From positions 1-23,805 of the forward strand of contig DATAWX010000033.1 of the NCBI GenBank assembly GCA_036266995.1: a stretch of 23,805 nt of DNA, read 5' to 3'. The notes under the pieces were generated by a model. The model had not been told where the DNA came from. It was given only the letters and a program-made list of their open reading frames with translations, and made no database searches. The DNA is from GCA-003244245 sp036266995. Its GTDB lineage: Bacteria; Actinomycetota; Actinomycetes; Mycobacteriales; Pseudonocardiaceae. Position numbers and translations under genes: made by a program. Numbering within the stretch: position 1 is the stretch's first letter; the number at the start of each line of letters is the position of its first letter. Shown here in pieces: positions 1-8,010 of this stretch.

Positions 1-266
1 CCTTCTTCAAGTGCCTGTCCGAAGAGCGCATCGACTATGTCGAGAACTGGTACGACGAGCGCAACGACGATGGTCAGGACATCGAACTCGACGGTTGGCG
101 CGTGCAGCGGCGCTGCCCGCACCTGCGCGCAGACCTCGGCAGGTTCGGCAGCGTCGAGAACGGCGTGCTGACCTGCGCGCTCCACGGCTGGCGCTTTGAC
201 CTCGCCACCGGACGCTGCCTGACCTCCGGCGGCCACGAGATCCGCGCAACCCCCGTAGAGGGGTGA
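1..266 (+). CDS. Rieske [2Fe-2S] domain protein, C-terminal end only (5' truncated by window)
   Basis: The reading frame is open from base 3 to a TGA at 264-266 and gives 87 residues with no start, so the gene begins outside the window. The segment carries a complete Rieske cluster-binding signature: CPH, seventeen residues, then CALHGWRFD. That supplies two Cys and two His ligands for a [2Fe-2S] centre. The preceding part (ENWYDERN, DGWRVQRRC) resembles the region before the Rieske domain in actinobacterial proteins that couple a metallo-beta-lactamase fold to a C-terminal Rieske domain. That assignment is from memory of the family, because the upstream domain is not visible. A redox or electron-transfer role in the cytoplasm is the safe reading. 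Base composition is typical of the native genome, unlike the genes that follow. Confidence 0.75.
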   Translation, partial: FFKCLSEERIDYVENWYDERNDDGQDIELDGWRVQRRCPHLRADLGRFGSVENGVLTCALHGWRFDLATGRCLTSGGHEIRATPVEG

Positions 267-347
267 GGCGTGCGGCGCGATCATCTCACTCCGCAGGGGA
301 TCAGCCGCTGCTAGTCCTCGGTTAGTGCAACGGTAACGTCGGCCGCC

Positions 348-1364
348 GTGCACACCATGCTCGCCGAGCTCACGACAATGCGGCTGGGTGGTCCTGCCAG
401 CGAGTACGAGGTTGCGCGGTCGTCTGAAGATCTTGTCGCAATCATCCAGAAGGCTGACGCCGCGGACAAGCCAGTGCTTGTGATGGGGGGCGGTTCCAAC
501 CTCGTCGTCGGCGACCAAGGCTACGAAGGCTTGGTCGTGCAGGTCGCCTCGTCCGGTCTTCGAATTCACGGGGACGCTGTCACTGCCGAGGCCGGCGTCG
601 AGTGGGACGCCGTCGTCCGGACTTGTCTCGACCGTGGGCTCGCAGGACTGGAGCCGCTGTCGGGCATTCCCGGCTCGACTGGAGGAACTCCCGTGCAGAA
701 CGTCGGTGCGTACGGCACCCTTACGTCTGACCTGCTCAGTCATCTGACTGTGTACGACCGCGCTACCGGCGCAATCGAGCGATGGGCGCCTGACTGGTGC
801 AACTTTGGCAGCCACCGGCAGTCGGTATTCAAACACACCGACCGATACGTCGTGCTCGACGTCACCTTCCAGCTAATCCGATCCACCCGATCGCGCCCCA
901 TCCACTATTCTGTTCTTGCTGAACGGCTCGGCATCATCCCCGGCGCAACCGCCCCAAGCAACGAGGTACGAGATACTGTCCTCGCTCTGCGCCGAGAACG
1001 TGGTATGATTCTCGATGCCGACGACCACGACACCTGGAGCGTCGGGTCGTTCTTTGTCAATCCCGTCCTCGACTTGGTGCCGTACAAGGCTCAAAGCTGC
1101 CCGCAATATCCAGACCCAATGGGAATTAAGCTGTCGGCGGCATGGCTCATCGATCACGCAGGATTTCCCCGTGGTTACGGCAGTGATTGGGGTCCGGGCA
1201 CAGTCACGTTGTCTTCAAAGCACGCGCTGGCCGTGACGAACCGAGGTACGGCCACGACCGCCGAGGTCATGAAATTCGCTGCTCACATCCGAGATGGTGT
1301 TGAGCAGCGGTTCGACATTCGCCTTGGGCCTGAGTGTGATTTGGTCAACTGTAAGTTCGGGTAG
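348..1364 (+). CDS. murB: UDP-N-acetylmuramate dehydrogenase (MurB), atypical composition
   Basis: MurB is an FAD enzyme that reduces UDP-GlcNAc-enolpyruvate to UDP-N-acetylmuramate with NADPH in cytoplasmic peptidoglycan precursor synthesis. The 338-residue product starts with the family-typical LTTMRLGGPA and has the FAD-binding GGGSNLVVGD and GIPGSTGGTPVQNVGAYG segments. It also has HRQSVFK, the catalytic serine in GSFFVNPV and the late acidic residue in LGPECDLV. Length and architecture fit a type I MurB. The GTG at 348 is the first start after an in-frame TAG at 312; ATG 357 is an alternative, and no clear Shine-Dalgarno is visible. It occupies the position murB has upstream of the SDR-mshA block in M. 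tuberculosis. By eye its codon third positions are less G/C-biased than mshA, so it may be a xenologous copy. Confidence 0.85.
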   Translation: MHTMLAELTTMRLGGPASEYEVARSSEDLVAIIQKADAADKPVLVMGGGSNLVVGDQGYEGLVVQVASSGLRIHGDAVTAEAGVEWDAVVRTCLDRGLAGLEPLSGIPGSTGGTPVQNVGAYGTLTSDLLSHLTVYDRATGAIERWAPDWCNFGSHRQSVFKHTDRYVVLDVTFQLIRSTRSRPIHYSVLAERLGIIPGATAPSNEVRDTVLALRRERGMILDADDHDTWSVGSFFVNPVLDLVPYKAQSCPQYPDPMGIKLSAAWLIDHAGFPRGYGSDWGPGTVTLSSKHALAVTNRGTATTAEVMKFAAHIRDGVEQRFDIRLGPECDLVNCKFG

Positions 1365-1507
1365 GCTTGCATTCCCCACTTTGCTTGACGTGGGTGTAAG
1401 CGGCCGACAACATGTGGTGCATGGCGCGTACCAGGACGGCGCAGAGCTCCTATTCTGAGACCCCTCGCGCCGTCGCCTTGTATCGCCGCTGAGTGGCGCT
1501 CGTCCTA

Positions 1508-4264
1508 CTAGGTGTGGTCCTCCGAGGGCTCCCGGGCCACTCTGCGCAGATGGCTCGCTAGTGCCTGGGCTGGCCATTGTAGAGCTAACTGCAGTGCGGG
1601 CCGTACCCGCTCCTGGGATAAGCTCGGCGACAGGCAGCGATAAGCGAAGACTCGCGAGATTGGGCGCCGGGACATCGGATTTAGATCAGGGCCGCACAAC
1701 CGCAGCGAGCACACGCAGTCCACCCGTCCGAATGCGTTGGCTAGCACCGGACTGCTTAGACACTTGGGCAGCTGGGGCTCTACAAGAGCCGAGACCCTGG
1801 AGAGCTGCTGAGTTTGCCAATCACCACCACTTCCGATGCGTGCCTCCACTAGATTGAGGACCAAAGTCATCACACCCAAGAGCCGTATGGCATCGTCGGT
1901 CAGTTCACCGCCGGCCGATTCCAGTGTCTCGGTATCGTCCGCCCAAACAACGGTATGCACGATAGCGTCGAAGCTTGAGCCAGCGCTGGCCATGGCCCGG
2001 GTGATAATTTGGGCGTACTCCCGGACAATCGGATGCTGTCCGGAACGCGATAGAGTGTCGTACAGCGCGATGCACCGCAGTGTGTGCTGCGGGTCCGACG
2101 CAACGGCCAAGGCGGCCGCCTGAATGGCGAGTAGGTGGCTGACCCACGATCGTCCGTGCAAGGCTAATATTTCTATTAGGTCCCAAGTGATGGCGGAAAG
2201 CGGCTTATCTTTAATTAGCGACAGATTGCACAGATCTTTACAGCCTTCGGCGAGTGATATCTCGATACCGAGATCAGGTGCTGGGCTGTGTTCTGGTCCG
2301 CTACCCGGCGTAACTGCCGCAGCCAGATCCATCAGAAGTTGCTCCACGGCCGGGCTGTCGGCGCTACGACAGGTCAGCGTGATGGATGGAAGCACCCAAC
2401 ACAGTGAAGCGACGGCACTGCCGTGGCTACGCCACGTCGCGCCGTCGCGCTCGAACCAGGCTAGGCCGCCTCCTCCTGCGATTCGTACTAGATCGCACCA
2501 ATCATTCTTCAAGCGGGACCACGAGTACGTGCCGCTGCTGCTGAGCTGACCGGCGATGACACGGCGGACCGGATGCGAGGTTGTTACGAAGGCCGGTGGT
2601 GTAAGTCTGCTCCACAAAAAATTGGTTAATTCCTCCGGTGGGGACTCAGGCAGACGTCGAATGAAGGCGATTCGTTCGCGATCAGCGGCTCGTTCCCACG
2701 TTTCAGTCAGCCACGATGTATTGAGCCTAACGCTCCTGTTTTCCGCGATACCGTCCAGCGCGCACGCGACGTCGTTCACCGGAACTAGCCAACCCCGCCC
2801 GGTCGTCAGTTCTGTCACCTGTTGCCATACCTTGTCGGTATGCTCGCCGGCAGTGAGCAGCCGCTGCAGGGATTCGCCTGAAAAGGCGGTCATGCTGCGG
2901 CTGGCTGTGTAGCCGAAAGGTAGGGATGATCTGGCTGCCCGGATCCCGACCACGAGCTCGCGTAGTTCGGGATCCAGAAAACAAAGGTTAATTCGCCCAA
3001 ACTGCACCACGCGCTCAACGAGACCTAGGTTTTCGAGGTCGTTGACACCAGAGAGGAGACGGTCGACCTGGTTCGATGGTACGGAAGTTACCAGATCTGC
3101 CCAATCCAGCAGCTTGCTATCGTATCGTAGCATCCGGTTTACGATTTCGCCAAGTGTCACGAGTGCCTCGGATTGTTCCCGCGATTTCCGTCCAGGCTCG
3201 GGGCGATGGAGCAGGCCGATGTCGAGCAACAGTTGGATGTGGAGAGTGAGTGGTCCGTATCTGCGCACATCTGCGTGCAGGCTGGACACAAACGCTCGGA
3301 GCGCGGAGTCTGAGTCGCCGACGACGGGGAAGTGATCTTTGATTCTTTGCAGGCTAATGAAACCACTACGCAAAAATGTGGCGAGTCGCAGTGCATCACG
3401 AATCGATCCGGTAGGCTTGATCGTTTCCTCTGACGTCGAGTCGACAAGCGCATGAAGCGCAGCGCCGGTGAGCGGAGACAATGTCAGCCGGCAGGTCAAC
3501 AACCGGTACGGAACGGAACCTGGCTCGATTATCGCCACGAAGGAAAGATGAGCAACTCGAAGTTCATCCACTCGGGCATCGACGATGTCGGCTGCCGACC
3601 GGGCGGTGGCCTGTTTATCGCTTTCGTCCAATCCGTCGATGATCACCACCGCGCCGCGACGACGAGCGAGCGACTCGAGAGTGCGGTCCAACGGAGCCTC
3701 CGGAACGCCGGCCAATGAGAGCATCCGGCGGAATTCTTCCAGCGCTGCCTGTCCCACTTGGGCGTCAAGCAACGCCCGACCGGGTACGACAATCGCAATA
3801 ATTGACTGTTGTGTGAGTACGGTGACCAGTTCTCGTAGAAAGGCCGCACGGCTGCTGGCATCGCTGGCTTCGATGAGAAGAGAACCGGGCTGTCTGCGAT
3901 CGCGCAATTGTGTAACTACCGCCCTCGCCTGGTTGAGCCGGTGCACGGGGTCGCCTCCCCGGTGGGCATACTCGCGTCGTTGGTACTTTAGGATTCGGGC
4001 AAGCGCCCGTCGTCGGGTACCTACAACAAAGCTAACGATCGTGGTCCCAGCGACGATCGCAGACGCTGCGATATTGACTGAGAGATCTTCGGCAACACCC
4101 TTCCAACCCTGTCTGGCGAATGAGCCTGCGATGCCGATAGCGACCAGGGCCGCCAAGGTCACTGCAACGAATAGTCGCGAGGATATATGACGACGCAACT
4201 CGCGCAGCTTGGACGCCAGCAAGTCGTCCAGGATCAACTTTAACGCGTCGAACTCCTGCCGCAT
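1508..4264 (-). CDS. Membrane-anchored STAND/NACHT-like protein with degenerate P-loop
   Basis: I do not recognise a named family. From the ATG at 4264 the product has 918 residues. A short basic amphipathic start is followed by two hydrophobic helices (about 31-50 and 61-82) and an arginine-rich stretch. An ATPase-like region follows in which a hydrophobic strand near 128-133 leads into EASDASSRAAFLREL, where a Walker A GxxxxGK[ST] would be expected but is absent. Residues 205-214 read AVVIIDGLDE, a textbook NACHT/STAND Walker B. The remaining roughly 600 residues look helical and contain no recognisable repeat. I infer a signalling, scaffold or defence-type STAND relative facing the cytoplasm, possibly nucleotide-independent. 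An upstream start at 4339 would overlap the SDR gene; ATG 4264 has a good Shine-Dalgarno and leaves a 37-nt gap. The DNA is visibly lower in G+C than the flanking core genes. Confidence 0.7.
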   Translation of the reverse strand: MRQEFDALKLILDDLLASKLRELRRHISSRLFVAVTLAALVAIGIAGSFARQGWKGVAEDLSVNIAASAIVAGTTIVSFVVGTRRRALARILKYQRREYAHRGGDPVHRLNQARAVVTQLRDRRQPGSLLIEASDASSRAAFLRELVTVLTQQSIIAIVVPGRALLDAQVGQAALEEFRRMLSLAGVPEAPLDRTLESLARRRGAVVIIDGLDESDKQATARSAADIVDARVDELRVAHLSFVAIIEPGSVPYRLLTCRLTLSPLTGAALHALVDSTSEETIKPTGSIRDALRLATFLRSGFISLQRIKDHFPVVGDSDSALRAFVSSLHADVRRYGPLTLHIQLLLDIGLLHRPEPGRKSREQSEALVTLGEIVNRMLRYDSKLLDWADLVTSVPSNQVDRLLSGVNDLENLGLVERVVQFGRINLCFLDPELRELVVGIRAARSSLPFGYTASRSMTAFSGESLQRLLTAGEHTDKVWQQVTELTTGRGWLVPVNDVACALDGIAENRSVRLNTSWLTETWERAADRERIAFIRRLPESPPEELTNFLWSRLTPPAFVTTSHPVRRVIAGQLSSSGTYSWSRLKNDWCDLVRIAGGGGLAWFERDGATWRSHGSAVASLCWVLPSITLTCRSADSPAVEQLLMDLAAAVTPGSGPEHSPAPDLGIEISLAEGCKDLCNLSLIKDKPLSAITWDLIEILALHGRSWVSHLLAIQAAALAVASDPQHTLRCIALYDTLSRSGQHPIVREYAQIITRAMASAGSSFDAIVHTVVWADDTETLESAGGELTDDAIRLLGVMTLVLNLVEARIGSGGDWQTQQLSRVSALVEPQLPKCLSSPVLANAFGRVDCVCSLRLCGPDLNPMSRRPISRVFAYRCLSPSLSQERVRPALQLALQWPAQALASHLRRVAREPSEDHT

Positions 4265-4268
4265 CTGT

Positions 4269-4275
4269 CTTCCTC
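4269..4275 (-). promoter_or_regulatory. Ribosome binding site deciding the STAND-like gene start
   Basis: On the minus strand the bases before ATG 4264 read GAGGAAG then ACAG then ATG. GAGG is spaced 7 nt from the start codon. This supports the start at 4264 over the longer frame beginning at 4339, and supports translation from an SDR-STAND transcript. Confidence 0.6.
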
Positions 4276-4301
4276 GGAATGCGTTGGTTCGCGTAGTTCG
4301 C

Positions 4302-5045
4302 TTAGGGCCTGAGCAAGTGTTGAGCAGCGTCCGCGGCAACGACTTGTCCCGACAGCGCTGGGTTGTCGAGTCCGATCGACATAAGCGCTACGGCCGCCTC
4401 GATCGGAGTCAGCACGGATCCCCTCGGGAAGCGCGTGCCCAAATGTTCGAAGTCTGCCGTCCTGCCAAGCATCTCTGCAAGCCTGGAGTAGTTAGCTGTG
4501 CGCGTCGTGCCAAACGCGACCGTGTTGACCCTGACCCCCTCCATGCCTAGCGGAACAGCAAGAGCCTTAGTCAACCCATGCAGGCCGGCCTTGGCCGCGG
4601 AGTATCCTGGTGCGCGATATCCACCCATGGCGTTGAGTGAGGAAACGAACGTGTATCCGCGGTCCTCGTTGGATTGACGTAGAAGACTGATTGTCGCGCG
4701 CACGACCACGTAGGCCGAAAAGAGATTGAGGGCAACCGTGCGCTGAAAAACTTCCATGGGCACCATCGTCGTGTCGGCTTGTGCCAGCTCATCAACGTCT
4801 GAACCGCCCACCACGTGAAAGACATACCGAAGCGATCCAAGATTGTCAAGTGCTGCCACGGCAGCCCCGGAAACATCCCCAGTGAGATCTAGCTGCTCCC
4901 AATGCACGACGGGAGCACTGTCGGGTTTGGGGGCGATGTCCCAGCCGACGACCAAGTAGCCGCGTGCGCTCAGGCCCTGACATAGACTCTGGCCGATATC
5001 GCCGGCGGCGCCGGTCACTAGTACGACATTTGTAGAGCCGTTCAC
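4302..5045 (-). CDS. Short-chain dehydrogenase/reductase (classical SDR)
   Basis: This 247-residue protein is a complete classical SDR: an NAD(P)-dependent oxidoreductase with a Rossmann fold. The dinucleotide-binding TGAAGDIG lies at residues 11-18. The catalytic serine is in VSSLNAMGG and the active-site YSAAK follows. The usual NNAG strand motif is replaced by HVVGG, a variation seen in some SDR groups. The C-terminal SGQVVAADA segment is typical of the fold. The substrate cannot be told from sequence. The GTG start at 5045 has AGGGA about 8 nt upstream. It is the first gene of a minus-strand pair with the STAND-like gene 37 nt downstream, so the two are probably co-transcribed. Like its partner it lies in the lower-G+C stretch and looks acquired. 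It is distinct from the second SDR at 5265-6005. Confidence 0.85.
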   Translation of the reverse strand: MNGSTNVVLVTGAAGDIGQSLCQGLSARGYLVVGWDIAPKPDSAPVVHWEQLDLTGDVSGAAVAALDNLGSLRYVFHVVGGSDVDELAQADTTMVPMEVFQRTVALNLFSAYVVVRATISLLRQSNEDRGYTFVSSLNAMGGYRAPGYSAAKAGLHGLTKALAVPLGMEGVRVNTVAFGTTRTANYSRLAEMLGRTADFEHLGTRFPRGSVLTPIEAAVALMSIGLDNPALSGQVVAADAAQHLLRP

Positions 5046-5264
5046 GCAAATTTCCCTACGTCAGACAACACGACCAGCACAACTTACACGGGTCCCGCCG
5101 CAAGGTGGCTGCCTACGTCGTCTGATTGTGGAGAGATTGGAGCCTGGCTCGAAGGCCTGGTTGCGCCACCAGGGAACGGTAGGTGGTCCCGAAAGTGGTT
5201 TGTCACGGACAGTCACCTTCAGCGCGTCGGGCTATGTTTGCAGTCCTGCTCCAGATCACTGCGT

Positions 5265-6005
5265 TCAGGCGTGCCGGAAGGATCGCATCGCGGAGTGTTG
5301 GTCGCGCGGCTTGACGACGATCAGGTCCAGGTTGACGTGCGACGGCCTGGTTACCGCGAAGGTGATCACCTCGGCGACGTCCTGGGCGGTCAGTGGGGTG
5401 AGACCGGCGTAGACCCGGTCGGCCTGCTCGGCGTCGCCGCCGAAGCGCACCAGGGAGAACTCGGTCTCCACCATGCCGGGGGCGACTTCGACGAACCGCA
5501 CCGGCTGCCCGAGGTGCTCGCCACGCAGCGTGCGGTGCACAGCTGCCTGCGCGTGCTTGGCGGAGGTATAGCCGGCGCCGTTGTCGTAGGCCTCCAGCGC
5601 GGCGATCGAGGTCACCGTGACCAGCACGCCATCCCCGGAGGCGATCAGCTTCGGCAGCAACGCCCTGGTCACCCGTAGCGTGCCGAGCACGTTGACTTCC
5701 CACATCCAACGCCACTCGTCTTCGTCGGCCGCCACCACAGGCTCGAACCCCTTCGCGCCCCCTGCGTTGTTCACCAGCACCCGGGCGGCGGGTATCGCCG
5801 CGGCGAAGGCGTCCACCGAGCTCGGGTCCAGCACATCGAGCTCAATGGCGGTGCCGTCAATCTCATCGGCGATCTCCTGCAGACGCGGCACCCGCCGCGC
5901 CCCCAACACCACATGGAACCCCGCCGCGGCCAGCGCCCGCCCCGTAGCCGCCCCGATCCCGCTGCTCCCCCCAGTCACCACCGCGGTAGGCCGCTGCTCA
6001 CTCAC
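5265..6005 (-). CDS. Short-chain dehydrogenase/reductase, Rv0484c-like
   Basis: This is a 246-residue classical SDR of native high-G+C composition. It has TGGSSGIG at residues 11-18, the LVNNAGG motif, the catalytic serine in VTSIAALEAYDNGAG, and YTSAK. The start is taken as the GTG at 6005 (product begins VSEQRPTAVVTGG), preceded by a GAGGG about 10 nt upstream. The frame stays open much further upstream, but the extra residues are Pro/Arg/His-rich and cross the intergenic inverted repeat, so they are rejected. Divergent orientation to mshA matches Rv0484c beside mshA in M. tuberculosis, where an additional gene lies between. Substrate unknown. Confidence 0.88.
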   Translation of the reverse strand: MSEQRPTAVVTGGSSGIGAATGRALAAAGFHVVLGARRVPRLQEIADEIDGTAIELDVLDPSSVDAFAAAIPAARVLVNNAGGAKGFEPVVAADEDEWRWMWEVNVLGTLRVTRALLPKLIASGDGVLVTVTSIAALEAYDNGAGYTSAKHAQAAVHRTLRGEHLGQPVRFVEVAPGMVETEFSLVRFGGDAEQADRVYAGLTPLTAQDVAEVITFAVTRPSHVNLDLIVVKPRDQHSAMRSFRHA

Positions 6006-6016
6006 CCCCCAACCCT

Positions 6017-6080
6017 CGCATTCAGCGGGCTCAGCGGGGTAAGCAGGGCCTCGACAACCCCGCTGAGCCCGCTGAATGCG
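6017..6080. repeat. Perfect 24-bp inverted repeat between divergent SDR and mshA
   Basis: Arms at 6017-6040 and 6057-6080 are exact reverse complements, separated by 16 nt. The left arm begins CGCATTCAGCGGG and continues CTCAGCGGGGT. Each arm therefore contains a near-tandem TCAGCGGG pair. It fills most of the space between the two divergent starts (6005 and 6111). It could be an operator controlling both genes, a transcript hairpin, or a copy of a dispersed palindromic element. Sequence alone does not decide. Confidence 0.85.
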
Positions 6081-6110
6081 GGTGGGTGGGGATGACGGCA
6101 AGATGGGTAG

Positions 6111-7403
6111 GTGATGGGGCGGATCGGGATGGCGCTGGGGCGGGTTGCGGTGTTGTCTGTGCATACTTCGCCGCTGGATCTGCCGGGTACTGGCGACGCT
6201 GGGGGGATGAACGTCTACATCGTGCAGACCGCCACCCGGATGGCCCGCCGGGGCGTCGAGGTGGAGATCTTCACCCGAGCCACCTCCTCGGGGCTGCCCC
6301 CGGTGGTGGAGCTCGCTCCCGGTGTCACCGTGCGACACATCACCGCGGGCCCTTACGAGGGTCTGGCCAAGAACGACCTACCGGCGCAGCTGTGCGCGTT
6401 CACCGCCGGGGTGCTCCGGGCCGAGGCCCGCCGCGAGCCGGGCTACTACGACGTGGTGCATTCGCACTACTGGCTGTCGGGTCAGGTCGGTTGGCTGGCC
6501 CGGGACCGCTGGGGGGTGCCGCTGGTGCATACCGCGCACACCCTGGCCAAGGTCAAAAACGCCTCGCTCGCCCGAGGTGACATTCCGGAGCCGCTCACCC
6601 GGGTGATCGGCGAGCAACAGGTAGTGGCCGAGGCCGACCGGCTGGTCGCGAACACTCCAGCCGAGACCGCGCAGCTCGTCGAGCTCTACGGCGCCGACCC
6701 AGGCCGCACCGCCACCATTGCTCCGGGAGTCGACCTGGAGCTCTTCACGCCGGGATCGCAGAAAGCAGCGCGGGCCGCCCTGGGCCTGCCAGCCGACGCC
6801 GTGGTCCTTGCCTTCGTCGGACGCATTCAGCCGCTGAAGGGGCCCGAGGTGCTGTTGCGTGCCGCCGCCGAGATGATGCGCCGGGATCCGGCGCTGCGTG
6901 ACCGGCTTCGGGTGCTGGTGGTGGGCGGACCGTCGGGTAACGGGCTGGCCGAACCCACCGTGTTGCACCAGCTGGCGGCCGGGCTTGGGATCTCCGAGCA
7001 TGTTGTGTTCGCCGCCCCGCAGTCAGGTTCCGCGCTGGTCAGGGTCTACCGGGCCGCCGATGTGGTGGCCGTACCGAGCTACAGCGAGTCGTTCGGCCTG
7101 GTGGCGTTGGAGGCGCAGGCATGCGGGACGCCGGTGGTCGCCGCGGAAGTCGGCGGCCTGCCGGTAGCGGTGGCCGACGGAGTGTCGGGCCGGTTGGTAG
7201 GGAGCCACCATCCGGTCGACTGGGCAGATGTGCTCTCGGACGTCTCGCTGCACCCGCAGCGGCGCGAGGAGCTGGCGGCGGGTGCCGCCCGGCATGCCCG
7301 GCAGTTCTCCTGGGAGCGCACCACCGAGGCGCTGTTACGGGTCTACGCCGACGCGGCGGCCTCCTACCGGGTGGACGCGCTGGCCTGCGAGGTAGCGGTG
7401 TGA
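6111..7403 (+). CDS. mshA: D-inositol-3-phosphate glycosyltransferase (mycothiol biosynthesis)
   Basis: MshA transfers GlcNAc from UDP-GlcNAc to 1D-myo-inositol 3-phosphate, the first committed step of mycothiol synthesis in the actinobacterial cytoplasm. The 430-residue GT-B, GT4-family protein carries the N-terminal VAVLSVHTSPLDLPGTGDAGG followed by MNVYIVQTA, characteristic of MshA. It also has GRIQPLKGPEVLLRAA and the retaining-glycosyltransferase EX7E motif at Glu326/Glu334 (SESFGLVALEAQACGTPVV). Two adjacent starts, GTG 6111 and ATG 6114, are possible, and ATG 6129 is a third; there is no strong Shine-Dalgarno. The stop overlaps the next gene by 4 nt, implying coupled translation. It implies the host uses mycothiol as its main low-molecular-weight thiol. 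Confidence 0.95.
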   Translation: MMGRIGMALGRVAVLSVHTSPLDLPGTGDAGGMNVYIVQTATRMARRGVEVEIFTRATSSGLPPVVELAPGVTVRHITAGPYEGLAKNDLPAQLCAFTAGVLRAEARREPGYYDVVHSHYWLSGQVGWLARDRWGVPLVHTAHTLAKVKNASLARGDIPEPLTRVIGEQQVVAEADRLVANTPAETAQLVELYGADPGRTATIAPGVDLELFTPGSQKAARAALGLPADAVVLAFVGRIQPLKGPEVLLRAAAEMMRRDPALRDRLRVLVVGGPSGNGLAEPTVLHQLAAGLGISEHVVFAAPQSGSALVRVYRAADVVAVPSYSESFGLVALEAQACGTPVVAAEVGGLPVAVADGVSGRLVGSHHPVDWADVLSDVSLHPQRREELAAGAARHARQFSWERTTEALLRVYADAAASYRVDALACEVAV

Positions 7404-7888
7404 GCGGCCCGGCGGAGCTGGATCACGTGATCGCCAGGGTGCTCGACGGCGCCGGCCTCGAGCACGAACACCATGGACCGGGCAGCTTCACCGTCACTTT
7501 GCCGGGTAGCAAGAGATTGCGGACCACCTGCTGGGTGTTGGTCGGCCAGCATGGGGTGTTGGTGGAAGCTTTCGTGTGCCGGCGTCCCGACGAGTCACAC
7601 GAGGACGTCTACCGCTGGCTGCTGCACCGCAACACGAAGCTCTACGGCGTGCACTACGCCCTGGACAAGGTCGGCGACATCTACCTCATCGGTCGGCTGG
7701 CTCATCACGCGCTGACTGCCGAGGAGTTGGACCGGGTGCTGGGCCAGGTGGTCGAGGCCGCGGATGGTGATTTCAATACCCTGCTGGAGATGGGGTTCGC
7801 CTCCTCGATCCGGCGCGAATGGGCCTGGCGGGTGGCCCGCGGCGAGTCTCTGAACAACCTCGCCGCCTTCGAGCACCTGGTGCGCTGA
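7400..7888 (+). CDS. YbjN-domain protein, Rv0487-like
   Basis: The 162-residue soluble protein resembles the actinobacterial YbjN-domain protein found directly after mshA (Rv0487 in M. tuberculosis). Recognisable stretches include GSFTVTLPGSKRLRTTCWVLVG, VCRRPDESHEDVYRWLLHRN, LYGVHYALDKVGDIYLIGRL and the closing SIRREWAWRVARGESLNNLAAFEHL. The fold is thought to resemble type III secretion chaperones and no enzymatic role is established. The GTG start at 7400 overlaps the mshA stop as GTGA, the usual signature of translational coupling. The frame is open far upstream inside mshA, but that part is a shadow. Two strong hairpins follow the stop. Confidence 0.85.
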   Translation: MSGPAELDHVIARVLDGAGLEHEHHGPGSFTVTLPGSKRLRTTCWVLVGQHGVLVEAFVCRRPDESHEDVYRWLLHRNTKLYGVHYALDKVGDIYLIGRLAHHALTAEELDRVLGQVVEAADGDFNTLLEMGFASSIRREWAWRVARGESLNNLAAFEHLVR

Positions 7889-7907
7889 CCCGCTGGTCGG
7901 GAGCGGT

Positions 7908-7964
7908 AGTGGCGGGGCGGCCCGGGGGGAGGGGGGAGTCGCAACTCGGGCCGGCCCCGCCACT
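7908..7964 (+). terminator. Long GC-rich hairpin after the mshA-ybjN unit
   Basis: The left arm at 7908-7924 begins AGTGGCGGGGC. The right arm at 7947-7964 ends GGCCCCGCCACT. They pair almost perfectly over about 17 bp with one bulge, 20 nt after the YbjN-domain gene stop. There is no U tract, which is common for actinobacterial hairpin terminators. Confidence 0.55.
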
Positions 7965-7977
7965 GTCCCGCGTAAAC

Positions 7978-8010
7978 GGATCTCCCTGGGTGAGGGGCAC
8001 CCAGGGATCC
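7978..8010 (+). terminator. Second hairpin downstream of ybjN-like gene
   Basis: The sequence GGATCTCCCTGGGTG (7978-7992) pairs with CACCCAGGGATCC (7998-8010) with a small bulge and a 5-nt loop. Coming 13 nt after the first hairpin it makes a tandem terminator likely. No U tract is present. Confidence 0.5.

Noticed and set aside
1365..1507. Possible terminator between convergent murB and STAND-like gene
   Set aside because: Only a 5-bp CCCAC/GTGGG stem with an 11-nt loop could be found, too weak to call.
4265..4339. Longer N-terminus for the STAND-like gene starting at 4339
   Set aside because: It would overlap the SDR gene by 38 nt and adds a basic, featureless 25 residues, while ATG 4264 has a well-spaced GAGG site.
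6006..6338. Upstream extension of the Rv0484c-like SDR
   Set aside because: The added residues are Pro/His/Arg-rich, cross the inverted repeat and run antisense into mshA; GTG 6005 gives a normal SDR start.
7121..7399. Long N-terminal extension of the YbjN-domain gene inside mshA
   Set aside because: It is a shadow of the mshA reading frame; the GTGA overlap at 7400 is the expected start.
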